This document shows positions 34,870 to 41,510 of a stretch of DNA of 41,510 nucleotides, piece after piece (within the stretch, counting starts at the first letter, position 1; every line of letters starts with the position of its first letter). A program made the position numbers and the translations under genes. The notes beneath the pieces were generated by a model, which saw only the letters and a list, made by a program, of their open reading frames with translations, did no database searches and was not told the DNA's origin. Origin of the DNA: Balneolales bacterium. Its GTDB lineage: Bacteria > Bacteroidota > Rhodothermia > Balneolales > Cyclonatronaceae. The stretch covers positions 1-41,510 of the forward strand of contig JAFIET010000028.1 of the NCBI GenBank assembly GCA_020832405.1, in the 5' to 3' direction.

Positions 34870-36063
34870 ATGAAACCTCTCGCTTCCTGCACGAACGGCC
34901 TGCGCCAGAGCGGCATCCGTGCCGTAACACAGCTTGTAAACCAGTATGGCGGCATCAATATGGGGCAGGGTATCTGCGACCTGCCCGCCCCGGATGCGGT
35001 AAAGCAGGGCGCCATCGATGCCATCACCGGCGATCAGTCGGTGTACAGCTACCACAGCGGCATTTCGGAACTGCGGCAGCGCACCCTGCAAAAATTTCAG
35101 CGCTTCAACAAGATTCCGTGCAGCAGCGAAGAAGAAGTGATGATCACCAACGGCTCTACCGGCGCCTTTGTGGCGGCCTGCCTTGCCCTGCTTGAGCCGG
35201 GCGATGAAGTGATTCAGTTCGAGCCGTTTTACGGCTACCATGTGCAGCTGCTGAAGGTGCTGGGCTTCAAACCGGTTTTTGTGCCGCTCAGCGGCAGCAG
35301 CTGGGAGCCGGATTTCGATTCGCTTCGCGCGGCCATCACGCCGCGGACCAAAGCCGTGCTGGTCACCAATCCCGGAAATCCGAACGGGAAGGTGTGGCAG
35401 GAGGGCGAGCTGATGCAGCTGCTTGCGGTGCTGCAGGAACACGACCTGTGGGCCTTCACCGACGAGGTGTACGAGTACATGACCTACGACGGCAACCGGC
35501 ATCTTTCGCTGGCTTCGCTGCCGGGCGGCTGGGAGCGCACCATCACCATGTCGAGCTTTTCCAAAACCTACAACATGACGGGCTGGCGCCTCGGGAGTGC
35601 GGTTGCGCCGGCGCACATCATCGAAAAAATGGGCCTCATCAACGACCTGATTTACATCTGTCCGCCAACGCCCCTACAGCACGGCCTTGCCAAAGCCTTT
35701 GATTTACCCGAAAGCTACTTCACGCAGCTCGCCGCCGACTACGACCGCAAGCGCAGCCTTTTCTGTGATGCGCTTCGCGCGGCCGGTTTCAGCTTTGAAG
35801 CCCCGCAGGGCGCCTACTACGTTTTCGCAAGCTTCGAGCCCCTGCACCGCGCGGGCATCCCCGGTTTCGAAAATGATGAGGCTGCCTGCCATACGCTGAT
35901 TAAGCAGACCGGCATCGGCACGGTGCCGGGCCGGTCGTTTTTCTCCGACCCCGGGCGCGGCCGCTTCCACCTCCGCTTCTGCTACGCCAAAGAATACCCG
36001 GTACTCGAGCGCGCCTGTGCGGCAATGCGGGCGTTCGGGGAAAAGCATGGCGTAAATCGCTGA
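34870..36063 (+). CDS. PLP-dependent aminotransferase, class I/II
   Basis: This 397-residue fold-type I cytosolic aminotransferase has ITNGSTGAFVAACLALLEPGDEV (PLP phosphate), TNPGNPNGKVW (cofactor-binding Asn), FTDEVYEYMTYDG (Asp and Tyr) and SSFSKTYNMTGWRLGSAV with the Schiff-base Lys. The C-terminal substrate Arg is in RFHLRFCYA. The opening RQSGIRAVTQLVNQYGGINMGQGICDLP and the ending resemble methionine/kynurenine/aspartate-type aminotransferases, and the substrate cannot be fixed. It is 27 bases downstream of lplA. Confidence 0.9.
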   Translation: MKPLASCTNGLRQSGIRAVTQLVNQYGGINMGQGICDLPAPDAVKQGAIDAITGDQSVYSYHSGISELRQRTLQKFQRFNKIPCSSEEEVMITNGSTGAFVAACLALLEPGDEVIQFEPFYGYHVQLLKVLGFKPVFVPLSGSSWEPDFDSLRAAITPRTKAVLVTNPGNPNGKVWQEGELMQLLAVLQEHDLWAFTDEVYEYMTYDGNRHLSLASLPGGWERTITMSSFSKTYNMTGWRLGSAVAPAHIIEKMGLINDLIYICPPTPLQHGLAKAFDLPESYFTQLAADYDRKRSLFCDALRAAGFSFEAPQGAYYVFASFEPLHRAGIPGFENDEAACHTLIKQTGIGTVPGRSFFSDPGRGRFHLRFCYAKEYPVLERACAAMRAFGEKHGVNR

Positions 36064-36156
36064 AGCTTTCGTGAGGGCTTCTATCCCCGAGAATTTCTTT
36101 TCGCCTGAACGGATTTCAGGTATCGGAATCGGGTCGGGCAGGGGACACATCCATCG

Positions 36157-36368
36157 TTAAAAAACAGCTTTCTGAATAAGCCCGCGCAGCTTTTCGAGCT
36201 ATGCGCTGATGTCTGCGGCAAGCGCTTTGGGCAGCTGCCCGAGCTTGCTTTCGATTTCAGCGATGCAGTCGCCGGCTTGTGCGTGGTGGAATTTGTTGTA
36301 AGGGTGAAGGCTTTCAGCTCGTTTTCGGATAGCTGCATTTCCGGATGGTAGAGACGGATTTTTGAAAT
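36157..36368 (-). pseudogene. Decayed gene fragment, frameshifted with an internal stop
   Basis: On the minus strand one frame reads IRLYHPEMQLSENELKAF. After a one-base shift near the AAAGCCTTCACCC region another frame continues HPYNKFHHAQAGDCIAEIES, then KLGQLPKALAADISA, an in-frame TAG and LEKLRGLIQKAVF before a final stop. The pieces join into a convincing protein-like sequence that is broken twice, so it looks like a recent pseudogene fragment. I do not recognise the family, and no intact gene exists in 36064-36423. Confidence 0.45.
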
Positions 36369-36423
36369 CGCTCCTTAGAGATGCCTAACCCTCCTCTCTG
36401 TTGCGGATTGGTTGAACGTCCGG

Positions 36424-37779
36424 TCACCGCAGGGGCGTGAGCGCCTGAGTATAAGGCAGGAAGAGGAAGGCGTCGTAGCGGCGGGGGAGGTCGGTATTCA
36501 CGTAATTCTGGACGGCGTCGTTTTCCGGGTTGTACACCACGCCAACCGCCCGGTGTGGTACGGTACTGCTGAAAACATCACGGGCAGCATCATTACGCAG
36601 CGGGAACCAAATCGCGCCCATGCCCAGGCTATAGAGTCCGGCTTCGAGGCTGCCGGGCTGTGCATCGGGCATTTCGACCACCTGCATCGGGCCCTCCCAC
36701 TCGAAACCCACGTTCACGCTGCCTGAAAAGGTACCGAATCCGAGTGCGAACACCTCCTCATCGCCGAAAGCGGTGCGCGTGAGCTGACCGATGTTGTGCA
36801 TCCCCGCGCTGCCCATATCCGTTGCGCGGGCGTCGCCGATGTGGGTGTTGTGCGCCCAGCCGATGCCGCGTGCTTCCTCCCCGTAAAAATCGAGCAGCCG
36901 GGCGAAGGTCTGCTTAAAGTTGGCTGCCCGCTCGTTCCATGACTGAGGCCCCCGGAACAGCATCCCGCGCAGGTGAAGATCGGCCTGACGAAAAACCTGT
37001 GCGTGCTGTATCAGGTTGAGCCAGGCATCTTCGCTGAAGTCATCCGGGCGCGCCGTGTTTTCGAGTTGTTGCACAAGTTCCAGGATGTCACGCCCGCAGT
37101 GTTCGCCGGTATTGGCCACCGTTTGCAGATAGGCGCGGCTGTCGCCCCGGAACCGGTTGATGCACTGTGTTGCGACCCGCATCGAGGTGCGCAGCTCCCC
37201 TTCAAAGCGGTCGGACTGCTCCCGCAGGAAGCGCACCGATTCCGGCCAGCCGTACACATCTATCCCGTAAAAGCCAACCTTTTGGGCGCCTTCCGGGAGG
37301 GCGTCGTTCCGGGCGCGCAGCCACTCAACCAGTTCAAGCGTTTCCACGTTGTTCCACAACCAAAACGGCCAGCGGGTGAAATGCCCGAGGGCTTCCCGCG
37401 CGGAGGCCGGGGCACCGGGCAGCTGTTTGATGTATTTGTTAACCTGCCAGGCGGCATCCCAGTCGCCTTCAACGGCGATGAAATTGTAGCCGTGCTCTTC
37501 AATCAGAATTTTGCTGAGGGCTGCCCGGAGCCGGTAGTATTCGGAGGTGCCGTGTGTGGATTCGCCCAGCAGCACAGCCCGCCTGCCGGCCGCTTTTGAG
37601 GCAATTGCTGGTAGGCTTTCCTCGGAAAAACTCAGGAACAGCTCTGCTGAACGTTCAGCCTGAGACGAAACGCCTTCATCGGAAGTATTGGTTGACAGCC
37701 CGACCCCTGATATACCCAAAGGAAAAAACAGCAGAAGCAAAACAAAAAACAAAAAAAGCTTATGGGATTGATGTGACAT
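36424..37779 (-). CDS. Erythromycin-esterase-family protein, exported
   Basis: The protein has 451 residues. A signal peptide (LFLFFVLLLLFFPLGISG) precedes the EreA/B-like domain: AVLLGESTHGTSEYYRLRAAL with its candidate catalytic His, NFIAVEGDWDAAWQVNKYI with Glu, RWPFWLWNNVETLELVEWLRARN and GFYGIDVYGW, then GIGWAHNTHIGDARATDMG with a second His, and LGFGTFSGSV. These are the metal-independent active-site segments of the family. Macrolide hydrolysis is only one family activity, and an exported paralogue far from resistance genes may hydrolyse other esters or lactones. It is transcribed alone. Confidence 0.9.
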   Translation of the reverse strand: MSHQSHKLFLFFVLLLLFFPLGISGVGLSTNTSDEGVSSQAERSAELFLSFSEESLPAIASKAAGRRAVLLGESTHGTSEYYRLRAALSKILIEEHGYNFIAVEGDWDAAWQVNKYIKQLPGAPASAREALGHFTRWPFWLWNNVETLELVEWLRARNDALPEGAQKVGFYGIDVYGWPESVRFLREQSDRFEGELRTSMRVATQCINRFRGDSRAYLQTVANTGEHCGRDILELVQQLENTARPDDFSEDAWLNLIQHAQVFRQADLHLRGMLFRGPQSWNERAANFKQTFARLLDFYGEEARGIGWAHNTHIGDARATDMGSAGMHNIGQLTRTAFGDEEVFALGFGTFSGSVNVGFEWEGPMQVVEMPDAQPGSLEAGLYSLGMGAIWFPLRNDAARDVFSSTVPHRAVGVVYNPENDAVQNYVNTDLPRRYDAFLFLPYTQALTPLR

Positions 37780-37934
37780 AAGAGCGTAGTTCAGGTGGTT
37801 TTAGGAGGAGCGGCAAGCCCGTCAGTTTTTACCGGGTGATCAGTGAAAATGCAATAATGAAACAAAATAGCATTTCCAGGCAAAAACTATAGCGAAATTG
37901 AAAGACGCATTTGTGACACGCGGAATCTGAGTAT

Positions 37935-39629
37935 TTAATCGTTGTCACGCGCTTCAAGCTCACGCAATCCCTGCTGAAGTAACTTCCCTTTTTTAGTCAG
38001 ACGGTACCTTTGAGAAGAGCTTTGTGGCTTATCGGGCATAACTAATTCGATAAGACCCAGCCTCAAGGCTTCATTTAGGTAGGATGTCCTGAAGTTTTTC
38101 TTATCAGTGAGCTTTAGCAGCTCCTGTAGCTCAGCTCTCGTTTTCTCTCCTTGCAGTACCAGAATAAGGGCATTAACATGGGGGGTAGCTTGAGGGGTAG
38201 CTTGGGGGGTGTCTTCGGTTAGGAATATCCCATTCGAATATCTTAATTGTTCCCGAAAGGCCTTGCCTATTTCGGTGAGTTTGTACTTTTGTAATGGGCT
38301 TTGTGGCTTGTCTGGAATGCTCATTTCGATGAATCGGTGCTTCAGAGCCTCATTAATATATAAAGTTCTAAAGCTTTTCCGGTCGCTGAGCCGTAATTGC
38401 TTTTGTATTTCAGATCTGGTTTTCTCTCCATCCAGTACCATAATTAAAGCTTTAACCTGGGGGGTAGCTTGGGGGGTTACTTGGGGGGAGACATGAGGGG
38501 CAACCCGCTCGATAGTACTTTCAACACCAACAATTGTGTCCTCTTCTTCACCGAGAAGCCAGGCATTTGGGAAGGTCATTCTTAGAAAATTTTCAGTGAA
38601 CCTGAAGCATTTTTTTGAATACTTTTCAAGGATACGCGGAATCCCTGAGCCGAGGTGCTCGACAAGTTCCAGGTCTTTAAAAATCCGCATGATTTCCTGA
38701 TTACGGGGGATAGAAAATCCTTCAAAAAATTCATTCTGGTTTAGGGCTTCAGGAAGGCTGCCGGCAGAAGTGATTTCAATGCGGTCGTCGAATATTTCGA
38801 ACTTTGGCGGAATTTCCCGGGTGTAGTCGTTGTGAACTATTGCATTGATAACGGCTTCACGTATTGCAACCGGATTCCAAAGCCTGGTATCAATTCTCGT
38901 TGTTGAGGTAATCCGGCTTCGGGTAGCGTTTTCGAGTTCGATTTTGTCCAGAACCTGCTTGGTTGCTTTTATGAGGCAGCAATATCCGTATTCATTGTTT
39001 TCAAGAAGGTGAGTACGGCTTGTACCCATGTACTTGGCTACCTTAACGGAGAGGCTGTTACTATCTGATAACAAAAAGCCTGCATAATTGTAACGGCCAT
39101 CTTTTGTTAAAAGGCCCAGATTTCCAGCAAACTTAGCGTTTAGCTTTTTGCCGGATTCCTCATAGTAAATTCGAAGCTGTTCAAATTTAAGCGACTGCCG
39201 GTTTGACTCAATCTGTCCGATTGAGTTTCTGATGCGGCTTGCAAAAAGGTTTTCGATCATTCGGGAGGGCATCGGCTCCGAAGCAGAGCCGATGCGTATG
39301 AAGCACCCTTTTTCTGACATACCTGATTTTTTAAGGTAATATGGCTTCTCCGGACCACTGGCAACAATAATTTTTAAGACCCATTTACCGTCTCTTTCTT
39401 CCTGAATGATATCAAATAAACCCAGGCTTACAGGCTGAATATTGCTTTTCAGACGGTCTTTAATAGTAAGCTGCATGGCGTCAGGGTTGTCTATTCCTGC
39501 AATGCTGCCGTCATCATTGATGCCAATGTAGATAATTCCCCCTTCACGGTAGTTTAGAAAAGCAACAACTTCTTTTTCGAGTGAATCTGTAAGGGTGCGT
39601 TTTAGTTCTATCCGGTTTGATTCTTTCAT
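37935..39629 (-). CDS. AlbA_2/Schlafen-type ATP-binding regulator with duplicated C-terminal winged helices
   Basis: The protein has 564 residues from the ATG at 39629 (MKESNRIELK). The longer frame from 39701 adds an unlikely leader. The N-terminal AlbA_2 domain (ELKRTLTDSLEKEVVAFLNYREGGIIYIGINDDG) is followed by an HATPase_c_4 domain (NPVAIREAVINAIVHNDYTREIP, FDDRIEITSAGSLPE, NQEIMRIFKDLELVEHLGSGIPRI). The tail has Thr-Pro-Gln linkers and two copies of an about 80-residue winged-helix unit (ALIMVLDGEKTRSEIQKQL... and ALILVLQGEKTRAELQELL..., each with DKPQS and KYKLT/RYRLT). It is probably a transcriptional or defence-linked regulator. The usual family form has one such helix unit at the C-terminus. 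It stands alone, ending 154 bases from the erythromycin-esterase start. Confidence 0.85.
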   Translation of the reverse strand: MKESNRIELKRTLTDSLEKEVVAFLNYREGGIIYIGINDDGSIAGIDNPDAMQLTIKDRLKSNIQPVSLGLFDIIQEERDGKWVLKIIVASGPEKPYYLKKSGMSEKGCFIRIGSASEPMPSRMIENLFASRIRNSIGQIESNRQSLKFEQLRIYYEESGKKLNAKFAGNLGLLTKDGRYNYAGFLLSDSNSLSVKVAKYMGTSRTHLLENNEYGYCCLIKATKQVLDKIELENATRSRITSTTRIDTRLWNPVAIREAVINAIVHNDYTREIPPKFEIFDDRIEITSAGSLPEALNQNEFFEGFSIPRNQEIMRIFKDLELVEHLGSGIPRILEKYSKKCFRFTENFLRMTFPNAWLLGEEEDTIVGVESTIERVAPHVSPQVTPQATPQVKALIMVLDGEKTRSEIQKQLRLSDRKSFRTLYINEALKHRFIEMSIPDKPQSPLQKYKLTEIGKAFREQLRYSNGIFLTEDTPQATPQATPHVNALILVLQGEKTRAELQELLKLTDKKNFRTSYLNEALRLGLIELVMPDKPQSSSQRYRLTKKGKLLQQGLRELEARDND

Positions 39630-39722
39630 AGGCGGATATTTACTTGAATAAAGTTCGGGTTGATATAATGTAAGCAAGCTGAAACGGTGATGCAGAAGCA
39701 ATCATAAATGAGAAGCAAAAAA

Positions 39723-39755
39723 AAACCTTCGGGAATTTATAATTTCCGAAGGTTT
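39723..39755 (-). terminator. Terminator of redoxin-DsbD gene pair
   Basis: AAACCTTCGG (39723-39732) pairs perfectly with CCGAAGGTTT (39746-39755). An A-run at 39718-39725 gives a U-run on the minus strand. It lies about 25 bases after the redoxin stop. Confidence 0.85.
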
Positions 39756-39780
39756 AGGCAAAAAGTGTACAAAAAAGTGC

Positions 39781-40407
39781 TTAGTACTTCACAGAGCACC
39801 CGTACGGCCGTGTAGTCGGGATGGCAACCGGCTCGCCGGCCATGGCAGCATCGAGGGCGGCTACGAGGAAGTTGTCGGCTTCGGCGATGGTATCGGGGTT
39901 GGCACTTGGCACGCTGTCGATGGCGCCGTCGTACAGCAGAATGCCGTCGGGGTCGATCACGAACATGTGCGGGGTTGTGCGCGCATTGTAGGCACGGCCT
40001 ACGATACCGGGCTCATCAATCAGGATGGCGTGCTGTGCAGAGTTATGGGTTGCCATGGCCTGCCGTGCCTGTTCCTGTGTGAGGTGCCCTTGTTCGCCTT
40101 CGCGGGAGGAAATGATGGAGAGCCAAACTACGCCCTCATCGGCATAATGGCGCTGCAGGCGCTGCATCTCACCGGCGTTATAAAACTTGCGCACAAACGG
40201 ACAGTCGTGGTTCAGCCACTCGAGCACCACAAAGCTGCCGCGGAAATCAGACAGGCTTACTTCTTCACCGTTCTGATTTACAAGGGTGAACTCAGGGGCG
40301 GCTTCGCCAATCGGCGGAGATTGCGGGTTTTCGCCGGTACCGGCAAAAAGTTCGCTGAACAGCCCTGTAAAGAGCAGGATCGCTATGATGTAAGCTAACT
40401 TTTTCAT
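39781..40407 (-). CDS. Exported redoxin/thioredoxin-family protein
   Basis: The protein has 208 residues: a signal peptide (YIIAILLFTGLFSELFA), then a redoxin/AhpC-TSA-like domain (APEFTLVNQNGEEVSLSDFRG, VVLEWLNHDCPFVRKFYN). The active-site Cys69 lies in DCPF, one Cys and not CxxC, as in many proteins of this group. TTPHMFVIDPDGILLYDGAID is the cis-Pro region, and a second Cys204 sits in PYGCSVKY near the C-terminus, a likely resolving Cys. It should act in the periplasm, probably as a peroxiredoxin-like or thiol-reducing protein. The DsbD N-terminal-domain gene lies 27 bases upstream on the same strand and probably supplies electrons or is the partner. Confidence 0.85.
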   Translation of the reverse strand: MKKLAYIIAILLFTGLFSELFAGTGENPQSPPIGEAAPEFTLVNQNGEEVSLSDFRGSFVVLEWLNHDCPFVRKFYNAGEMQRLQRHYADEGVVWLSIISSREGEQGHLTQEQARQAMATHNSAQHAILIDEPGIVGRAYNARTTPHMFVIDPDGILLYDGAIDSVPSANPDTIAEADNFLVAALDAAMAGEPVAIPTTRPYGCSVKY

Positions 40408-40434
40408 AAGGTTAGGGATTTGTTTATGATTGAT

Positions 40435-41265
40435 TTATGGGTGGTGAGATTCTACGTGAAACGCCTGTTTCCCGTTTTCCGTGCCGTGTACCAAAAGGCC
40501 TTTTATGCTCCGGGGCGCCGTGTGTGCATAGCGGGAGAGGCGCAGCTGCATCCAAAGGGCATCATCGGCGGTTTCGACCTGCTGCGGCGCGGTGTTATCT
40601 ACGAGATCATCGGCTATGGGGTAAAACCGCAGGGTGTCGGTATCCGGGCTGAAGTTTCGGGCGAGTGCGCCTTCGAGGCGGAGGATGATGTGGCCGTTAT
40701 CGGTTGTGAAGGCTGGTTGGAGGTCGTGCTGCTCTGCGGGCAGTTTGTCCCGAAACCGGGCAAAGATCTGCGCATCAGCCGACGGGCTTTGTCCTGAAGC
40801 CGTTACTTCGAGGCTGATGCTGTGCTGCTCAAAAGCCGGCAGGCAGATGGCTTCGCAAACCAGATATTCGAGCCGGGCTTCGAGGGTGTAGCTGCCCGGA
40901 ACCACATCAGCCGAAACAAAGAGCGGCTGCATCAGCAGGGTTTCATCTTTATAGCCGTAGGTGATCAGGTGACCTTCTTCGAAGGTGCCGGGGTAGGGCC
41001 AGTGGATTTCGCCGGTGCTGAAACCTTCGGGCAGCTGCCAAGAAATCCGCGCGGCAAGCCCGGAGTCGCCCGGGTTGCGCCAGTAGGTGTGCCAGCCCTG
41101 CTCGATATCGAAATGAAAGCCGAGGGTGGTTGACTCACCGGCGCTGAGGTCTGTGTGCTCGGCAATCAGCGTTACATCCACATGATCGGAGCCGGGGCTT
41201 GGCTGCGCAAAACTGCTTGTTTGAACAACAAAAAAGGAAATAAAAACGAATAGGAAAAACTTCAT
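40435..41265 (-). CDS. Stand-alone DsbD N-terminal-domain protein
   Basis: The protein has 276 residues with a signal peptide (FFLFVFISFFVVQTSSFA). It matches the N-terminal periplasmic domain of DsbD/ScsB-type reductases: DIEQGWHTYWRNPGDSGLAARISWQLPEGF, EIHWPYPGTFEEGHLITYGY and LEYLVCEAICLPAF with Cys137 and Cys141 (C-x3-C). Full DsbD proteins continue with a membrane electron-transfer domain and a thioredoxin domain. This one ends after the beta domain, with a normal stop and no frameshift. It is therefore a separate carrier, probably donating electrons to the redoxin encoded 27 bases later, or receiving them from a membrane protein encoded elsewhere (inference). Confidence 0.8.
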   Translation of the reverse strand: MKFFLFVFISFFVVQTSSFAQPSPGSDHVDVTLIAEHTDLSAGESTTLGFHFDIEQGWHTYWRNPGDSGLAARISWQLPEGFSTGEIHWPYPGTFEEGHLITYGYKDETLLMQPLFVSADVVPGSYTLEARLEYLVCEAICLPAFEQHSISLEVTASGQSPSADAQIFARFRDKLPAEQHDLQPAFTTDNGHIILRLEGALARNFSPDTDTLRFYPIADDLVDNTAPQQVETADDALWMQLRLSRYAHTAPRSIKGLLVHGTENGKQAFHVESHHP

Positions 41266-41510
41266 GCCGGGCGTCGGTTTTTTGATGAATGATGGTTCCT
41301 ATATATACAAAAACAAATGCCCGTGTGAAACACCGCTGCGAATGCCTTTACATTTTGTGGCAAATCTTTGAAAATCAGGTGCTTCGATTTGGGGGGGGCA
41401 CCGGGGAAAAAAAAGCACGGGCTTATCCGCAGGATTGGGGGTTTTGAAATGCCACGAAAGACCGTGATGCTCACGGAGTTCCACCCAAAAAAAAGAAAAG
41501 CTACTTATTT
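41266..41510. other. Upstream region of DsbD-redoxin operon, window edge
   Basis: The last 245 bases hold no supported gene. Several short open frames on the minus strand overlap one another and have no recognisable domain. The minus-strand promoter for the DsbD-like gene should lie within about 100 bases of 41265. An unusual G9 run occurs at about 41391-41398. Confidence 0.4.

Noticed and set aside
1-41510. CRISPR arrays, rRNA, tRNA genes or intact transposases
   Set aside because: No regularly spaced identical repeats, no tRNA-like cloverleaf in the gaps and no transposase-like protein was seen on either strand by reading. A tRNAscan/Infernal run would settle this.

Overview
The window looks like chromosomal DNA of a Gram-negative, aerobic, probably salt-adapted member of the Bacteroidota/Balneolota/Rhodothermota group. 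This is inferred from content, not from a marker gene. The signs are outer-membrane and lipoprotein genes, a GWxTD-type protein, a CRTAC1/ASPIC-UnbV lipoprotein, few strong Shine-Dalgarno sites, a betaine-type BCCT carrier and a KR2-like sodium-pumping rhodopsin. No rRNA, tRNA, CRISPR array, prophage or intact insertion sequence was seen.

Layout. 0.3-2.2 kb: an unrecognised membrane protein (-). 2.7-6.7 kb (+): outer-membrane porin, Na+-type BCCT osmolyte transporter, tandem UspA protein. 6.8-9.6 kb (-): GWxTD-like secreted protein behind a small lipoprotein. 9.8-14.6 kb (+): a 1241-residue VCBS/FG-GAP lipoprotein with two ASPIC/UnbV modules, a degenerate hexanucleotide-repeat spacer and a CIA30-domain protein. 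14.6-15.9 kb (-): a tightly coupled DUF1828/DUF6978-like pair whose upstream gene seems frameshifted at its start. 16.2-23.9 kb (-): acetyl-CoA synthetase, a REC-PAS protein and a 1459-residue PAS/GAF sensor. Both signalling proteins end in the same histidine (DHp) module and have no ATPase domain. 24.3-26.8 kb: CusF-like copper lipoprotein (+), Y-family polymerase (-) and a divergent 99-residue partner (+). 27.1-29.5 kb (-): PQQ-type sugar dehydrogenase and the sodium-pump rhodopsin. 29.9-36.1 kb: PPOX flavoprotein (+), OB-fold protein (-), DUF1641 plus sulfide:quinone oxidoreductase (+), lipoate ligase plus aminotransferase (+). 36.2-41.3 kb (-): a decayed gene fragment, erythromycin-esterase-like protein, AlbA/ATPase regulator, redoxin and a DsbD N-terminal-domain protein.

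How it fits together. The rhodopsin carries the NDQ motif, so it should export Na+ in light, and the BCCT carrier keeps the Gly-rich segment of Na+-coupled betaine carriers. A light-charged sodium gradient could therefore support osmolyte uptake (inference). SQR feeds electrons from sulfide to the quinone pool. ACS and the sugar dehydrogenase supply carbon and energy. The redoxin/DsbD pair handles periplasmic thiols.

Most unusual points: a 20-bp palindrome just upstream of the rhodopsin start, together with changes at three KR2 sodium/selectivity positions; an exact 60-residue fourfold repeat in the DUF1641 protein; paired histidine-domain proteins without a kinase domain; an inverted 11-mer in front of the divergent polymerase/partner pair; a phased hexanucleotide tract with relatives at two other loci; and a tandem duplicated winged-helix tail on the AlbA regulator.
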